Shown here one piece after another: positions 52,189 to 61,754 of a stretch of 64,000 nucleotides of DNA (its first letter is position 1; each line of letters begins with the position of its first letter). Origin of the DNA: Aradus depressus. Its lineage: Eukaryota > Arthropoda > Insecta > Hemiptera > Aradidae. The notes under the pieces are model-generated. The model saw nothing but the letters and a program-made list of their open reading frames with translations. It was not told where the DNA came from and did no database searches. The translations under genes were made by a program, and so were the position numbers. The stretch covers positions 25,273,460-25,337,459 of the forward strand of contig OY759223.1 of NCBI GenBank assembly GCA_963662175.1, given 5' to 3'.

Positions 52189-52606
52189 TATATTATCTGT
52201 GAAATAGACAATATTTTTTTTAAAACATACGTTTTCTTTATTTTTATCAAGTGTTTCACAATATCTCTGCAAAAATGTTAAGTATCGTTATACAGAATAC
52301 TAATAGGCCATTCTATATGAAATACATTTTTTCGATAGCGGCTCGAAACCCATTTTTTTAGACGTTTGCTTGATTTATGCGAAAACGGTTAGTCCTATCG
52401 AACAATTGGTTCATGCCAAAAATGTTCCTTATTAAATTTCCGATCGCTTAAGAGTCCTCAGAATTAATGCGAACGAAGTTATAGCGCACCAAAGTATTTG
52501 TAGAGAAATTTTTAAAGTTATGTTTAAATTGTAATTCGTAAATACAAAATTTTCAATATATTTTTTTTATTGGTAGTTAAATGTATAAAAGGTAGTAAAA
52601 TAAATG

Positions 52607-52910
52607 TATGTGATTTGACCATAAAAGGACCTTATTATACCAACCACGTTTTTACAGACTCTTCCCCCCCCCCCCCCCCCCCCCCCCTCCCCTTCGCCAT
52701 TACAAATTAATTTCAAACTAGCATTATTGGCTATAAGAAAATTAGAATAATAATAACGGTATACAATGAACAATTAAAACTTCTGCTGCCAACACATTAC
52801 TTTTTTATGCCAAATAATGCCAGTTTGAAATGAATATGAGGGGGGGGGGGGGGATCTGTAAAAACGTGGTTGGTATAAGAAAGTTCTGTTATGACCAATT
52901 CACATATTTT
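52607..52910. mobile_element. TIR element with poly-C/poly-G arms (reference copy)
   Basis: Left arm 'tatgtgatttgaccataaaa', 'ttataccaaccacgttttta', then 24 C (52664-52687). The right arm is its inverse, with 14 G (52840-52853), 'aaaacgtggttggtataaga' and 'gaccaattcacata'. So the homopolymer sits inside the inverted repeat at matching positions. No coding sequence. Fragments are at 2480, 5803, 9058, 26400, 38540 and 62700. Confidence 0.75.
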
Positions 52911-53965
52911 TTGTTAATTTAATGTTAACCTAATGTTTTAGGACAGGTCATCGAACCGATCAGGTCGCTGACCAATATCTAATTAACGTGAAATGGGTTA
53001 GTCAATTAATAATTTTAATTATATTATCAAACTATTCCAGGTTGCCCATTGTAGTTATTGTAAGTTGATAATTTTAGTAAAGTTTTTTTAATGATTTTCA
53101 GACCTCACCCAAAAAAAAAATTACCCTCAACACAAGGATACTTGATTTGTAAAAGAAGTCCCTAAATTTGAATTACATTTTCTTCATTTACATTGCGGAG
53201 AGAATAATTATGCTGCATATTCAAAAGTAATTAATGTTTTAATCCTCAAAATACGAGCTTAAGCACATGTGAGATTAAACAGTGATTAGTTTTAATAGAA
53301 TAATTTTAATAAAGATCTCATATTAAAATCTATGTTGTATATTGTTTGCAAATGGTTGAAATGTGAAGAATTTAAGTGAAATATTTGAAAAAATAAGCCC
53401 TGTTTATATTTCAAATTTATATTAACAAAAATATTTCACAGGTTGCAAAATAAAAATGTAGTCTCACAAATTTTATTATTATAGGTATGGTCTTCGGCAT
53501 TCAAGATTAGTCTACGAAAAAACAATAATTTAGTAAAAAAGTTATAACAATTATAATTGCTAAAATAAGTACAGACAATTATTGGTTATATTATATGCGC
53601 TAAAATGAATAAATATAAATAAATTAATTTATAATCTATTTATTTCTCTAGATCAATTTACAAAAAGTTACACATAGTTTGCATAAATGGACAAACCAAA
53701 TAAAATATATAAGTATATATAATAAATAAATAAAATATTACGTTTAACTGCAGTCGACACTCACACTTGAGTACTCTGCATAGTTAAATTGCATTTTTAT
53801 TTTTTTATTAACACGGATTATAATGATAATTCTCAGTTGTATATGTAGTAGCAAAAGATTTAATAAAAAAAAAATAGTAATAAATAAATAATAATAAGTG
53901 TGTTACGTGGTAATACAAAATAAATTTCCAATTAATAAAAATATATAAACTACTCAGAAATTAAG
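52911..53965. other. AT-rich DNA without recognised gene
   Basis: Over 1 kb without coding signals. Positions about 53480-53520 may be a very decayed class-4 ribozyme unit on the minus strand. Confidence 0.45.
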
Positions 53966-54219
53966 AACAGGGCTTTAACTATAAGGTCATATGGCCTACT
54001 TCCAGAGCGCTCTGTCGTCACTCTGGTGAACATGAGCCCGACTCTACTATGGGAGTCCTAAATTTTGCCTACTTTAAATTTTCAACATATACCTCATCGT
54101 ACAGGCTCCGGACCATGGCTTAACGTCTAACCCAGATAAAAAACCTAAGGCCTTGTGTCGGGTTTCGAACCCGCGATCCTGAGCTCAGTAAGCAACGACT
54201 TAGCTACCGGTGCCCTCGA
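53966..54219 (-). repeat. SINE, tail-truncated with deletion
   Basis: 'gggctttaactataaggtca', the palindrome variant 'agagcgctct', a shortened middle, box B 'gggtttcgaaccc' and head 'ttagctaccggtgccctcg'. Confidence 0.85.
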
Positions 54220-54809
54220 ACAATTTTAAATTTCATGGATGGGGGACAGATAAGTTCTTCCTATTCTCCATCCTTGAAATTTAATAACAAAAACAAAACT
54301 CACCCACCATTCCTCCTTATTTTTCTTCAACCTGATGATGTAGACTGTGCGAAACTGTTTGTAAAATAAGAACCAATTTGAACAAGAAGACAATCACTTA
54401 ATTCCCCTTATAAATATAATCTGATCTTTAAAATAAAGATTTGTTTTCTTACTCTTTTTTTTCGACATGGCGCTATTAAAAACGACATGGTGACATTTGA
54501 ATGTGAACATGAAGTGTAAATGTGCCAAAGTAAATATAATATAATTTATTTATTTAATTGAGTTGAGTGTAAATTTATTAAAGTGATATGATTTATTCAG
54601 GCTTAAAAATGGAATTTAATTTTTACCTTATGTTTTATTTTTCACAAAATTAGGTACAAAAAAAGAAATTTTTTTAAAATGTTATTGTATCATTTTATGT
54701 AGCTAACAGAACTGTTTTTATTTCATTACTTAGTATTACAAAAAATACTAATTTTTTTGGACATGGAAATTACATATCTTATTTATGAAAAAAAAAAATA
54801 AACAAATAG
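54220..54809. other. No gene recognised
   Basis: AT-rich DNA. A hammerhead-like CTGATGA...GAAA at 54341-54366 lacks proper stems. Confidence 0.4.
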
Positions 54810-55075
54810 AGAGCGCCCTGTAGCTCTGTATGCGTGCTTGCTTTTTTTAAATTATATCTGGAAGGTAAAATAAACGTAACCACGCCGCCCTTCGGATGGG
54901 ACGTTGAGCGATGGTCCCGAGCCTGTTCGATCTCAGGTACTCGTTAAAGACCCCTCTATCCAAGGTGAATACAAATTTAGGACACCCACAGTAGTGTCGG
55001 CTCATGTCCGCCAGAGTGATAAAAGAGCGCTCTGGTAGTAGGCGATTGTCCTCTTGGATGATAATCATAATAACT
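54810..55075 (+). repeat. SINE with head deletion
   Basis: Starts 'gagcgccctgtagctctgta' (box A damaged) and loses box B. Continues 'tatctggaaggtaaaataaa' to 'taatcataataactaacta'. Confidence 0.85.
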
Positions 55076-55116
55076 AACTAAAAAGAAATATAATTTTTTT
55101 AATGTAGTCATTGTAT

Positions 55117-55366
55117 CCCAATGCCCGGGCTTTAACTAAAAGGTCATATCACCTATGACCATAGCGCTCTTTGGTCACTCTGGTAGACATGAGTCTGACT
55201 CGTCTATGGGAGTCCTAAATTTAGTCTACGTAGGTTTAGTTACTTAGAATAGGGGTCTTTAACGAGTACCTGACATCAGTTCGCAACCATCGTTTAACGT
55301 CCCATCCGAAGAACGGCATACCCACGTTTTTTTTTCCCAGAGAAAAAACCTAAGGGCCTTGGGCTT
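55117..55366 (-). repeat. SINE, head-truncated
   Basis: 'aatgcccgggctttaactaa', 'aacgagtacctgacatcag' and 'aaaacctaagggccttggg'. The tRNA-like end is missing. Together with the previous copy it forms a tail-to-tail pair. Confidence 0.8.
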
Positions 55367-55946
55367 TTATGTAGTTTGTTTTTAAGTAAATTAGTCTTTA
55401 TTTATTGAATATGAGCTGATACGGAGTCAATGGGAGCTGATCAGGTGAGCGATGCGCCGCTCCTCTCTCCACTTCACTCTCTTTACCTACTCACCTCTCT
55501 TTTACTCGCCTAAAAGGCTGTAACTTTGTCGTAATTGTGAAAACATAAAATACCCCCTCCTCCCCCCCCCCCCCCCCCCCCCCCTATCCCATTCAATGAT
55601 TTGGGAGATTTGAAATTTTGAAATATGTTTTGTAGTGACGCCGATTAAGGGGGCAGAGCACTTTCTATCTCCTTCCCCCCCCCCCCCCCCCCACACCCTC
55701 ACCAAATTTTGGTAAATATATTATATATTTTTTCCTGAATCAATTGATAACTGTAATGTGTCATCGCAGTTGTCTCATGTCTCAATGGTACCCAGGAGTG
55801 TCGCTAGAGGTGGGATTCGGGGGCAGCCGAGACACTCTTCAGACAAAAATCCCCCCAAAATAGTCCCAATATTAGCCCCCCCCCCCCCCCCCCCTCCTCC
55901 TCCTCCCAATATGTTTGAGAGGAGGCACCATTGATGTTCATCCATA
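55367..55946. repeat. Poly-C-rich stretch
   Basis: Contains runs of C at 55562-55584 (23), about 55675-55692 and about 55876-55894. Otherwise unassigned. 'gagtgtcgctagaggtgggat' near 55798 looks like an element edge without a partner. Confidence 0.6.
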
Positions 55947-56389
55947 GTGCTGACAATACTTATATTTTATTTATATAGATGTATTCTCAATAAAACACAT
56001 TACATGTTCCAAAAAATGACAAATCATTTAAATGCCTACCACTACAATAAAATATTAATGACTTTTATCCATTTCATGAATTTCTTTATAAATTTCTTGT
56101 TAGTTCCTCTGATAAATAACCTATTTCAAACAATAATTCTTTAAAAATTACATATTATCGAGATGTTTGACTTAATAAATGTTCGAATACAAATTACTGA
56201 GACATTTTTTTGAATAATAATGAATATGAATTAATTATTCATGTTAATTTGAATTTACAACTGATTAAATACGGTATGTCAGCATATTTTCGAAACAGTA
56301 GTGCTAATTATTTCCAGATCTTACATTTTTTGTGGCTCTAGCATTTTCGATTGTGTAGTTTTACTTCCACCGCTAAACAAATTTCGTGT
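55947..56389. other. No gene recognised
   Basis: AT-rich, no element ends. Confidence 0.4.
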
Positions 56390-56775
56390 TAGTAAAAGTT
56401 AGGTAATCGGTGAAAAATTCGATGGAGAATTTTCAACGGTGTTTTAGGTTTTCCGACCATTTGATCCGAAAAATGAAAAAAAATGTCCGTCAGTCTGTGT
56501 CTGTGATCCACGATAACTCCCAACAGAATGAATGTATCAACATGAAATTTTGTTTTTATATTCAAAATCCTCTAAGGACGACACCTATTGATTTTCAGCC
56601 AAAGCGGAGGAGTGGATTAGAGGAAGGCTTAACACAAGAATTCTAATAATTGCCGTTATAATGAATGTATCGACTCAAAATTTAGTATAGGAATTCAGAA
56701 GCCACTGAAGCGAAAACGTAATTGATTAATTCTTGCTGGGGAAGTAGCCGATGATTCCCCGTCGACTTTTTTTAT
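56390..56775 (+). repeat. U-family repeat, near full length
   Basis: Head 'gtaaaagttaggtaatcggt', 'ggttttccgaccatttgatc', 'ccacgataactcccaacaga', then internal blocks and the tail 'gctggggaagtagccgatga' with hairpin relic 'gattccccgtcgac'. About 385 bp, confirming the head-to-tail extent seen at 15042-15445. Confidence 0.7.
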
Positions 56776-57059
56776 GTAGATTTCGATATAGTATATCTGA
56801 ATATCTTTTCATTTTCCACTAAGTAAATTATGTATACAAATTTTTCCTTATATGAAAATAGAAAACCCCGGATAATCGACGCTGTATTTTATTATTTTTT
56901 CTTGACACTCACATATTCATAGAAAAACTTTATTGTGTATAATGTCATGACTTGAATTTTTATTTTTATTTTTTATGTAATTATAATTTTTTTTTTTATT
57001 GTATTTTTATTGTTAGATAATCATTTTAATTGCCAATTTTTAATATAATAATGGTGGTG

Positions 57060-57410
57060 TAGGGTGTTTTTTTGTGTTTTACTGAGAGGGACTTACATAG
57101 AAGCAGAAGACGCGAGTTGCAGTGTGGAGACGGGCTAGTCTGTTGACAGGGGGAAGGTCGGGATTAGAACTGAGCCGCGCTGTACTCCCAGTTCGTTGGA
57201 GCACGTCACATGGAGGGCGCAGTCTCCGATCGCTATTCGCGCCCCTTCTCAGTTTGTCCGCTTTTCCGCGAAAATATACTTTCGCAAAATGTTAGCAATA
57301 TTGAAATGATACAGATAAACTGGGTGTTATTATATTTATCTTGTAAATCGAATAACTGGCAATCTACTTCCCCAGCGCGAAAACTAAAGGTCTAGGAGTT
57401 TTGCGGGTCC
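57060..57410. other. GC-richer unassigned segment
   Basis: Positions about 57100-57270 are markedly richer in G and C than the surroundings and match nothing else in the window. A 61-codon frame from ATG 57210 shows no recognised domain. It could be an untranslated exon or promoter of a gene outside the window, or a unique transposon part. Confidence 0.3.
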
Positions 57411-57442
57411 CAGGACATATGAGAATGGAAGGAAATGAACAG

Positions 57443-57651
57443 TTTTTGTGACTCGATATTTAACTATGAAGTCATATTGCCTACTACCAGAGCGCTTTTT
57501 CCTCACTCGCTAAATTTCAATTCAACTTGGGTACGGGATCTTTGAAAAGTGCCTGCACATCGCACAGGTTTGGGATCATCGTTTAACGTCCCAGCCGAAG
57601 GTGTTTTCATCCCTCAGATAAAAAACCTACGGGCTTTTGCCAAATTTCGAA
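57443..57651 (-). repeat. SINE, decayed
   Basis: 'ttaactatgaagtcatattg', 'actaccagagcg' and 'cagataaaaaacctacgggc' to 'aaatttcgaacg'. Confidence 0.75.
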
Positions 57652-57857
57652 CGTTAATTAGTGTTAGTTTATAAATTAAAAACAGCTGTGAGCTTGTGAT
57701 ATATAACCTTCAAATTTTATTTTTGCCTAAAAATTTGCAACAAAATTCCCCACCGAAAAATGTATTGAGCATTGAATTTTTTTACGTTCCTAAGTATTAA
57801 AGATTTCTGTGAAGCCTAACAAAGTGCAGAACTTCAATAACTAACTTCTCGTTAATT

Positions 57858-58177
57858 TGTTAGTTATTACGACTCATGCGGGCTTTAACTGCGAGATTTT
57901 ATCGCCTACTACCAGAGGGCTCATCGTCACACTGGTGCACATGAGCTTGACTCTGCAGTGGGACTCTTAAATGTTCTGTACCCTAAATTTTGTTCACCTA
58001 GGTTAGGGATCTTTTACGTGTACCTGACATCTTACAGGGCCATTACTTAACATCCAATCCATTGGACGGCATGCTCAAATTTTTTTCCACCACGAATAAA
58101 AAATTAAAAGACCTAAGCTGGGTTTCGAACCCTCGTTCTTGAGCTCATCAGGCAAGCTCTGAGCTACCGGCGCCCTT
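57858..58177 (-). repeat. SINE, near full length
   Basis: Tail 'gttagttattacgactcatg', box B 'gggtttcgaaccc', head 'gagctaccggcgccc'. Scattered changes in the body. Confidence 0.88.
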
Positions 58178-58323
58178 ACGGAAAGAAAGGACAAGCCGAC
58201 AAACTGGTCCGTGGTGCAATAGAAGAGGACCTTATTAGATTCTCCGGGATGATGAAGGATCATTGGGAAAGAAAACTCGCCGGGTTGTCGACAGCCAAAT
58301 AGTTGATCAGAGTAACGGATAAC

Positions 58324-58480
58324 AGTCTTAGTTTATTTTATCTGGGAGTTAAAAACAAATTTCAGCACTCCGTCCTTCGGATGGGACATTAAGTGATGGT
58401 CCCGAGGCTGTGAGATGTCAGGTACTCGTTAAAGACACCTATCTTAGGTAACTAAATATTGGTAACCTAAACCCACAGTT
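58324..58480 (+). repeat. SINE, body piece
   Basis: 'cttagtttattttatctggg' to 'ggtaactaaatattggtaac'. Head and last third are missing. Confidence 0.78.
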
Positions 58481-58589
58481 GAGCTAACAGGAAAGGGTTA
58501 AGAGCATTGGATGCTTAGGTTCCTAGTTGTACCTCACCAACCCTACCTCTTCTTGTCCAACCTTGGAGGACGTTGAAAAAAGTGAAACT

Positions 58590-58750
58590 TTTTCTCTATG
58601 TATGTACTCGAATGTCTCTGCGAACACGATAATTCCCGACAGGATGAATGTCTCGACACGAAATTTAGTAGCATTCAACAGTTGATTTTTAGTCAAAACG
58701 ATTTAGAGAGAGAGCGAAAACTTAATTGTCGGTGATTCTTTTCTATAATT
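58590..58750 (+). repeat. U-family repeat, shortened
   Basis: 'gcgaacacgataattcccga', 'gaatgtctcgacacgaaatt', then directly to the tail 'aattgtcggtgattc'. Confidence 0.6.
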
Positions 58751-58871
58751 TTAATCTATACTAATGTCTGTCACAGCTACAACTAGTGACTAGCGTTAAA
58801 AAATTATTTGAAACAATGTCATGTTTCAAATAATTTTTATATTGTCTAATTCCACAAAAAAATATACATAA

Positions 58872-58906
58872 AGTGAACCGGTTTCGGCTTACCATCGTCA
58901 GCACGA
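58872..58906 (-). ncRNA. Hammerhead ribozyme core, class 2
   Basis: On the minus strand CTGACGA (58895-58901), a very short stem II (GG/CC around TAAG), GAAA (58882-58885), palindromic stem III ACCGGT, then T. Stem I GTG/CAC pairs. The short stem II makes activity uncertain unless dimeric. Confidence 0.52.
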
Positions 58907-59021
58907 AGTTCAAAAGTGACATTTAAGTTTGCTAGGTTGTCATATTTATACAATTCTCAGGTTACCTGAAATTACCTAAGACTGTGACAACCTGCTGACT
59001 CCTAAGTTACCACTTTTGAAT

Positions 59022-59056
59022 TTTGCACTGACGATGGCCTATCCCGAAATCGGTAC
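59022..59056 (+). ncRNA. Hammerhead ribozyme core, class 2, mutated
   Basis: CTGACGA (59028-59034), GAAA (59046-59049). Stem III is ATCGGT, which breaks the ACCGGT symmetry of its partner, and stem I does not pair. Confidence 0.42.
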
Positions 59057-59104
59057 ACAACTTTATGTATATATTTTTGCGCAATTAGACAATATAAAAG
59101 ATAG

Positions 59105-59550
59105 TCGTATTGTGCAACTTTTTCGTTGAAACGGTTCTTTCTAGCGATAACATGAAAAAGACACTTTATAGGAAACATCATCCTTTTTATTTGTATCAAG
59201 TTTCTTTCGTTTTTCTTTTAACCAGTACCATTTTCAGTTATTAAGCTGAAATGTTTAAAATATCGCAATACAAGTAAGTCTCTATAAGCCGTATGAAAAG
59301 GAGAGGCGTATTGAATGTAGATGGGATAAAATCCTGTTTGATCAATGATCTAGCCATATCAAAAAGAATATATCAAGTGATAAAGATTGAGTATCATAGA
59401 GGATATAGTGCTTTTTCAAAACTTTTTCATTCCTGACAGCAAAAAATGCGCTGCACTAAACTTCAAAAACACTTTTTTGGGGGGATTGAAGTTTTGCATT
59501 TCGTTAGGAGCAGATAATAAAGTAACGAGCTTCTTAACCCAACGAAAGGC
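59105..59550. other. No gene recognised
   Basis: Unassigned DNA between the class-2 pair and a SINE. Confidence 0.4.
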
Positions 59551-59690
59551 GAGGGCGCCGGTAGCTCAGTAGTATGCGTGCTTGCTTACAGAACTCAAGA
59601 TCGCGGGTTCGAAACCCGGCCGAGACCTTTAGGTTCTTTATCTGAGTAGTGGAAAAACTTTGAGCACGATGTTGAGAACTCGATCTCGAA
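59551..59690 (+). repeat. SINE, head half
   Basis: 'gagggcgccggtagctcagt' with intact box A and box B 'gggttcgaaacccgg'. It ends abruptly after 'tttgagcacgatgttgag'. Confidence 0.9.
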
Positions 59691-59794
59691 TTTTTGCACG
59701 ATTACGATTGGTAGGTACTTCTTTATTTTAAAAGTATTCATATAGGATATGCCGAGCTCCAGAATACTATCGGGAAGTGCTCGTTTTATTTCTC

Positions 59795-60056
59795 ATGTCT
59801 CGTGTCGTCTCATGTTTCACGTTTTCTTATATCTCATGTCTCACGTTTTGTCATGTCTCGTGTCGCCTCATGCTTCACGTTGTTTCGTGTCGTCCCGTGT
59901 ATCACGTTGTTTCATGTCTCATGTCGTCTCAGGACTCACGTTGTCTCATGACTTCGTTGTCTCATGACCCGTGTCGTCTCATGTATCACATTGTTTCGTG
60001 TCGTCTCAAGTAACTTGAAGCCTCAAGTCTCATGTCATCTCAGGCCTCAAGTTGTC
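59795..60056. repeat. 17-bp satellite array, left part
   Basis: Variants of TTGTCTCATGTCTCACG repeat with drift ('gtcgtctcatgtatcac', 'ttttgtcatgtctcgtg'). The array stops at the Jockey insertion and continues at 61755. Confidence 0.9.
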
Positions 60057-61754
60057 TTAAAACAACAACACACTTTATTTGGACCAGAACATCTTGGTTC
60101 TTCACACAAAGTATAAAATGGTAAATATAAAATGAAATTAATTAATAATAATGTCTTGGTATAATCTTGGTTTGAGCCTTCTGTGGAGAGTAGGCTGGCC
60201 AAGATTGTAGTGGGCTGCTCCAGAATACAGGCCTAGTCTTCCGTGGTAGTTATCTACTAAGGACCTTAAATAGGCTGCGACCCGAGGAACTCCCAGTTCC
60301 TCATGAAGTTGGCTGTTTCGGATAAACCATGGTGCATTCAGAGACACACGAAGAATTTTGTTCTGAAATGTTTGTAGTCGTGTTGTGAGTGAAGGACTGG
60401 CGCCATGCCATATTGGACAGGCGTATGTTAACAATGGGAGAAGTAACGCTTTGTACAGGAGCAGTGTGCAAGAGTGTTTGAGGGGTGTGTTGCGGTTAAT
60501 GAGTGGATAGAGATGTTTTAAACGGGTGTATGCTTGTGTAAGTTTTGTGTTGATGTGAAGTTTCCATGTGAGCCGTGTGTCTAAGAATACACCAAGGTAC
60601 CGGACAGCCTGATCTTTAGGGTTCCATGGAATGGGAAGTCCGTCAACCCGCAGCCTACTCTGGTCCTCTGTAAAAAATCGGCGAAGGGCAGAAATCTTCG
60701 CTTCTGTTTTACTGGCGTTCAACTGAAGCTTCCATCGAGCGAACCAGCTGGAGACGTGGTTGAGAGAAGTTTGTAACATGTCAACTGCTGTCTGGAGGTC
60801 TTCATGTTGACACATAAGTAGTGTGTCGTCTGCGTATAGTGCTAGAGTGGTATTACATGGCTCGGGGATGTCGCAGCAGTATAAGCTGAAGAGGAGGGGA
60901 CTGAGGATAGCTCCCTGTGTCACTCCCGCCAGAATACTACGCTTAGAGCTGAGGATGTTGTTGACCCGCACTTGAAACGTCCTGTTCTCCAAAAAGGAAT
61001 CAACGATCTTTTCCAAGTACTGTGGAGCCCATGTCTTCCTCAGCTTATAGCGGAGACCTTCATGCCACACCGAGTCGAACGCGGAAGCTACATCTAAAAA
61101 GACAGAGGTTGTATATGTCTTCTGTTCGAAACCATTCACAATCTTTTCCGAGACTCTCTGTAGCTGGTGCACAGATGAATGATTATGTTTGAAACCATAC
61201 TGGTGAGCTGGAACAATTCCTGCGCTTTCCAGGTGAGAACCCAGTCTTCTCAATATTAGTCGTTCGAAGATCTTCGACAACGAGTTCAGAAGGCTTATAG
61301 GCCGATAGCTGTCCGGCTCTTGCTTGGGCTTACCATGTTTATGGAAGACGATTACAACCGCGTTTTTCCAATTTCGTGGAAAATAGCTGCATCGCAGGCA
61401 TGCGTTGAACAGACCGGTTAGAAAGGCTATACTCTTGGGTGGCAGCTTCTTCAGCACTATGTTCGGAATGAGATCCTCACCGGGGGCCTTGTTGTTTGCT
61501 AAGTTTGTTATTAATGTTGTGATTTCTGAGGGAGTGGTAAACTTGATGAAATTTTCAACAGTTTGTGTCGGTATGGATAGATATGTGTGTACTGTGGTGT
61601 TCATGTCTGTGTTAGCAGTGTCGTGTGTGCGGTACTTTTGTTCGAGGTTAGTTGCCAGGATTTCGCATTTGTCTTCGTCGCTCGTCACTTTGTGATGTCC
61701 GTTTGTCAGTGGGGGCAAGGATGTGTTTTGTCTCAAAATTCGTCGGGTTTCTTC
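60057..61754 (-). mobile_element. Jockey-clade LINE, 5' truncated
   Basis: Insertion of about 1.7 kb within the 17-bp satellite. The 3' end is at 60057 (the minus strand ends 'ccaaataaagtgtgttgttg', without a long poly-A). The 5' side is truncated upstream of the RT domain at about 61750. No target duplication could be read because the flanks are themselves repetitive. A diverged relative is at 27125-28456. Confidence 0.85.
60138..61736 (-). CDS. Jockey-clade LINE ORF2: reverse transcriptase domain
   Basis: Uninterrupted 532-codon frame from TTG 61736 to the stop near 60138. It has no ATG because the element is 5' truncated. Encodes the RNA-dependent DNA polymerase that copies the LINE RNA at a nicked target. 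Motifs: NNKAPGEDLIPN (81-92), DSYRPISLLNSLSKIFERL (142-160), the catalytic FLDVASAFDSVWH (213-225, D215), GVTQGAILSPLLF (271-283) and ALYADDTLLM (299-308, D303 and D304). The C-terminal part has WNPKDQAVRYLGVFLDTRLT, LLPLLTYACPIWHG and LQTFQNKILRVSLNAPWFIR, typical of Jockey elements. The N-terminal endonuclease and ORF1 are missing, so the copy cannot move by itself. The lack of stops argues for a young insertion. Confidence 0.92.
   Translation of the reverse strand: MRQNTSLPPLTNGHHKVTSDEDKCEILATNLEQKYRTHDTANTDMNTTVHTYLSIPTQTVENFIKFTTPSEITTLITNLANNKAPGEDLIPNIVLKKLPPKSIAFLTGLFNACLRCSYFPRNWKNAVVIVFHKHGKPKQEPDSYRPISLLNSLSKIFERLILRRLGSHLESAGIVPAHQYGFKHNHSSVHQLQRVSEKIVNGFEQKTYTTSVFLDVASAFDSVWHEGLRYKLRKTWAPQYLEKIVDSFLENRTFQVRVNNILSSKRSILAGVTQGAILSPLLFSLYCCDIPEPCNTTLALYADDTLLMCQHEDLQTAVDMLQTSLNHVSSWFARWKLQLNASKTEAKISALRRFFTEDQSRLRVDGLPIPWNPKDQAVRYLGVFLDTRLTWKLHINTKLTQAYTRLKHLYPLINRNTPLKHSCTLLLYKALLLPLLTYACPIWHGASPSLTTRLQTFQNKILRVSLNAPWFIRNSQLHEELGVPRVAAYLRSLVDNYHGRLGLYSGAAHYNLGQPTLHRRLKPRLYQDIIIN

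Larger units (their letters stand above)
51991..52285 (-). mobile_element. Ribozyme-bearing inverted-repeat retroelement, best copy
   Basis: 295 bp flanked by the exact 14-bp duplication CGTTATACAGAATA (51977-51990, 52286-52299). Two arms of about 125 bp (about 51993-52110 and 52130-52250) are nearly perfect inverted repeats, joined by a T-rich spacer. Each arm holds an intact hammerhead core, minus at 52050-52095 and plus at 52141-52188, facing outward. The outer segment 'caagtgtttcacaatatctc' (52249-52285) marks the strand. There is no ORF and no poly-A. The form is what one expects of a non-autonomous Penelope-type or retrozyme-like element, but the mobilising enzyme is not in the window. 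Confidence 0.85.
51815..52575 (+). repeat. Dispersed repeat B, split by ribozyme element
   Basis: Matches 37970-38510 on both sides of the 51991-52285 insertion ('aggaagtattgtaatcagg' left; 'gacgtttgcttgatttatgc', 'aaaatgttccttattaaatt' and 'attggtagtt' right). Confidence 0.65.
58831..59104. repeat. Inverted pair of class-2 ribozyme units
   Basis: Left arm 'ttatattgtctaattccaca', 'tacataaagtgaaccggttt'; right arm is its diverged inverse, 'ggtacacaactttatgtata' and 'gcaattagacaatataaaag'. Hammerhead cores sit at 58872-58906 (minus) and 59022-59056 (plus). The centre is about 110 bp of non-repeated sequence. Clear target duplications were not found. Confidence 0.65.

Noticed and set aside
54341..54370. 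CTGATGA with GAAA as a hammerhead core
   Set aside because: Only about three weak pairs in stem II and no stem III.
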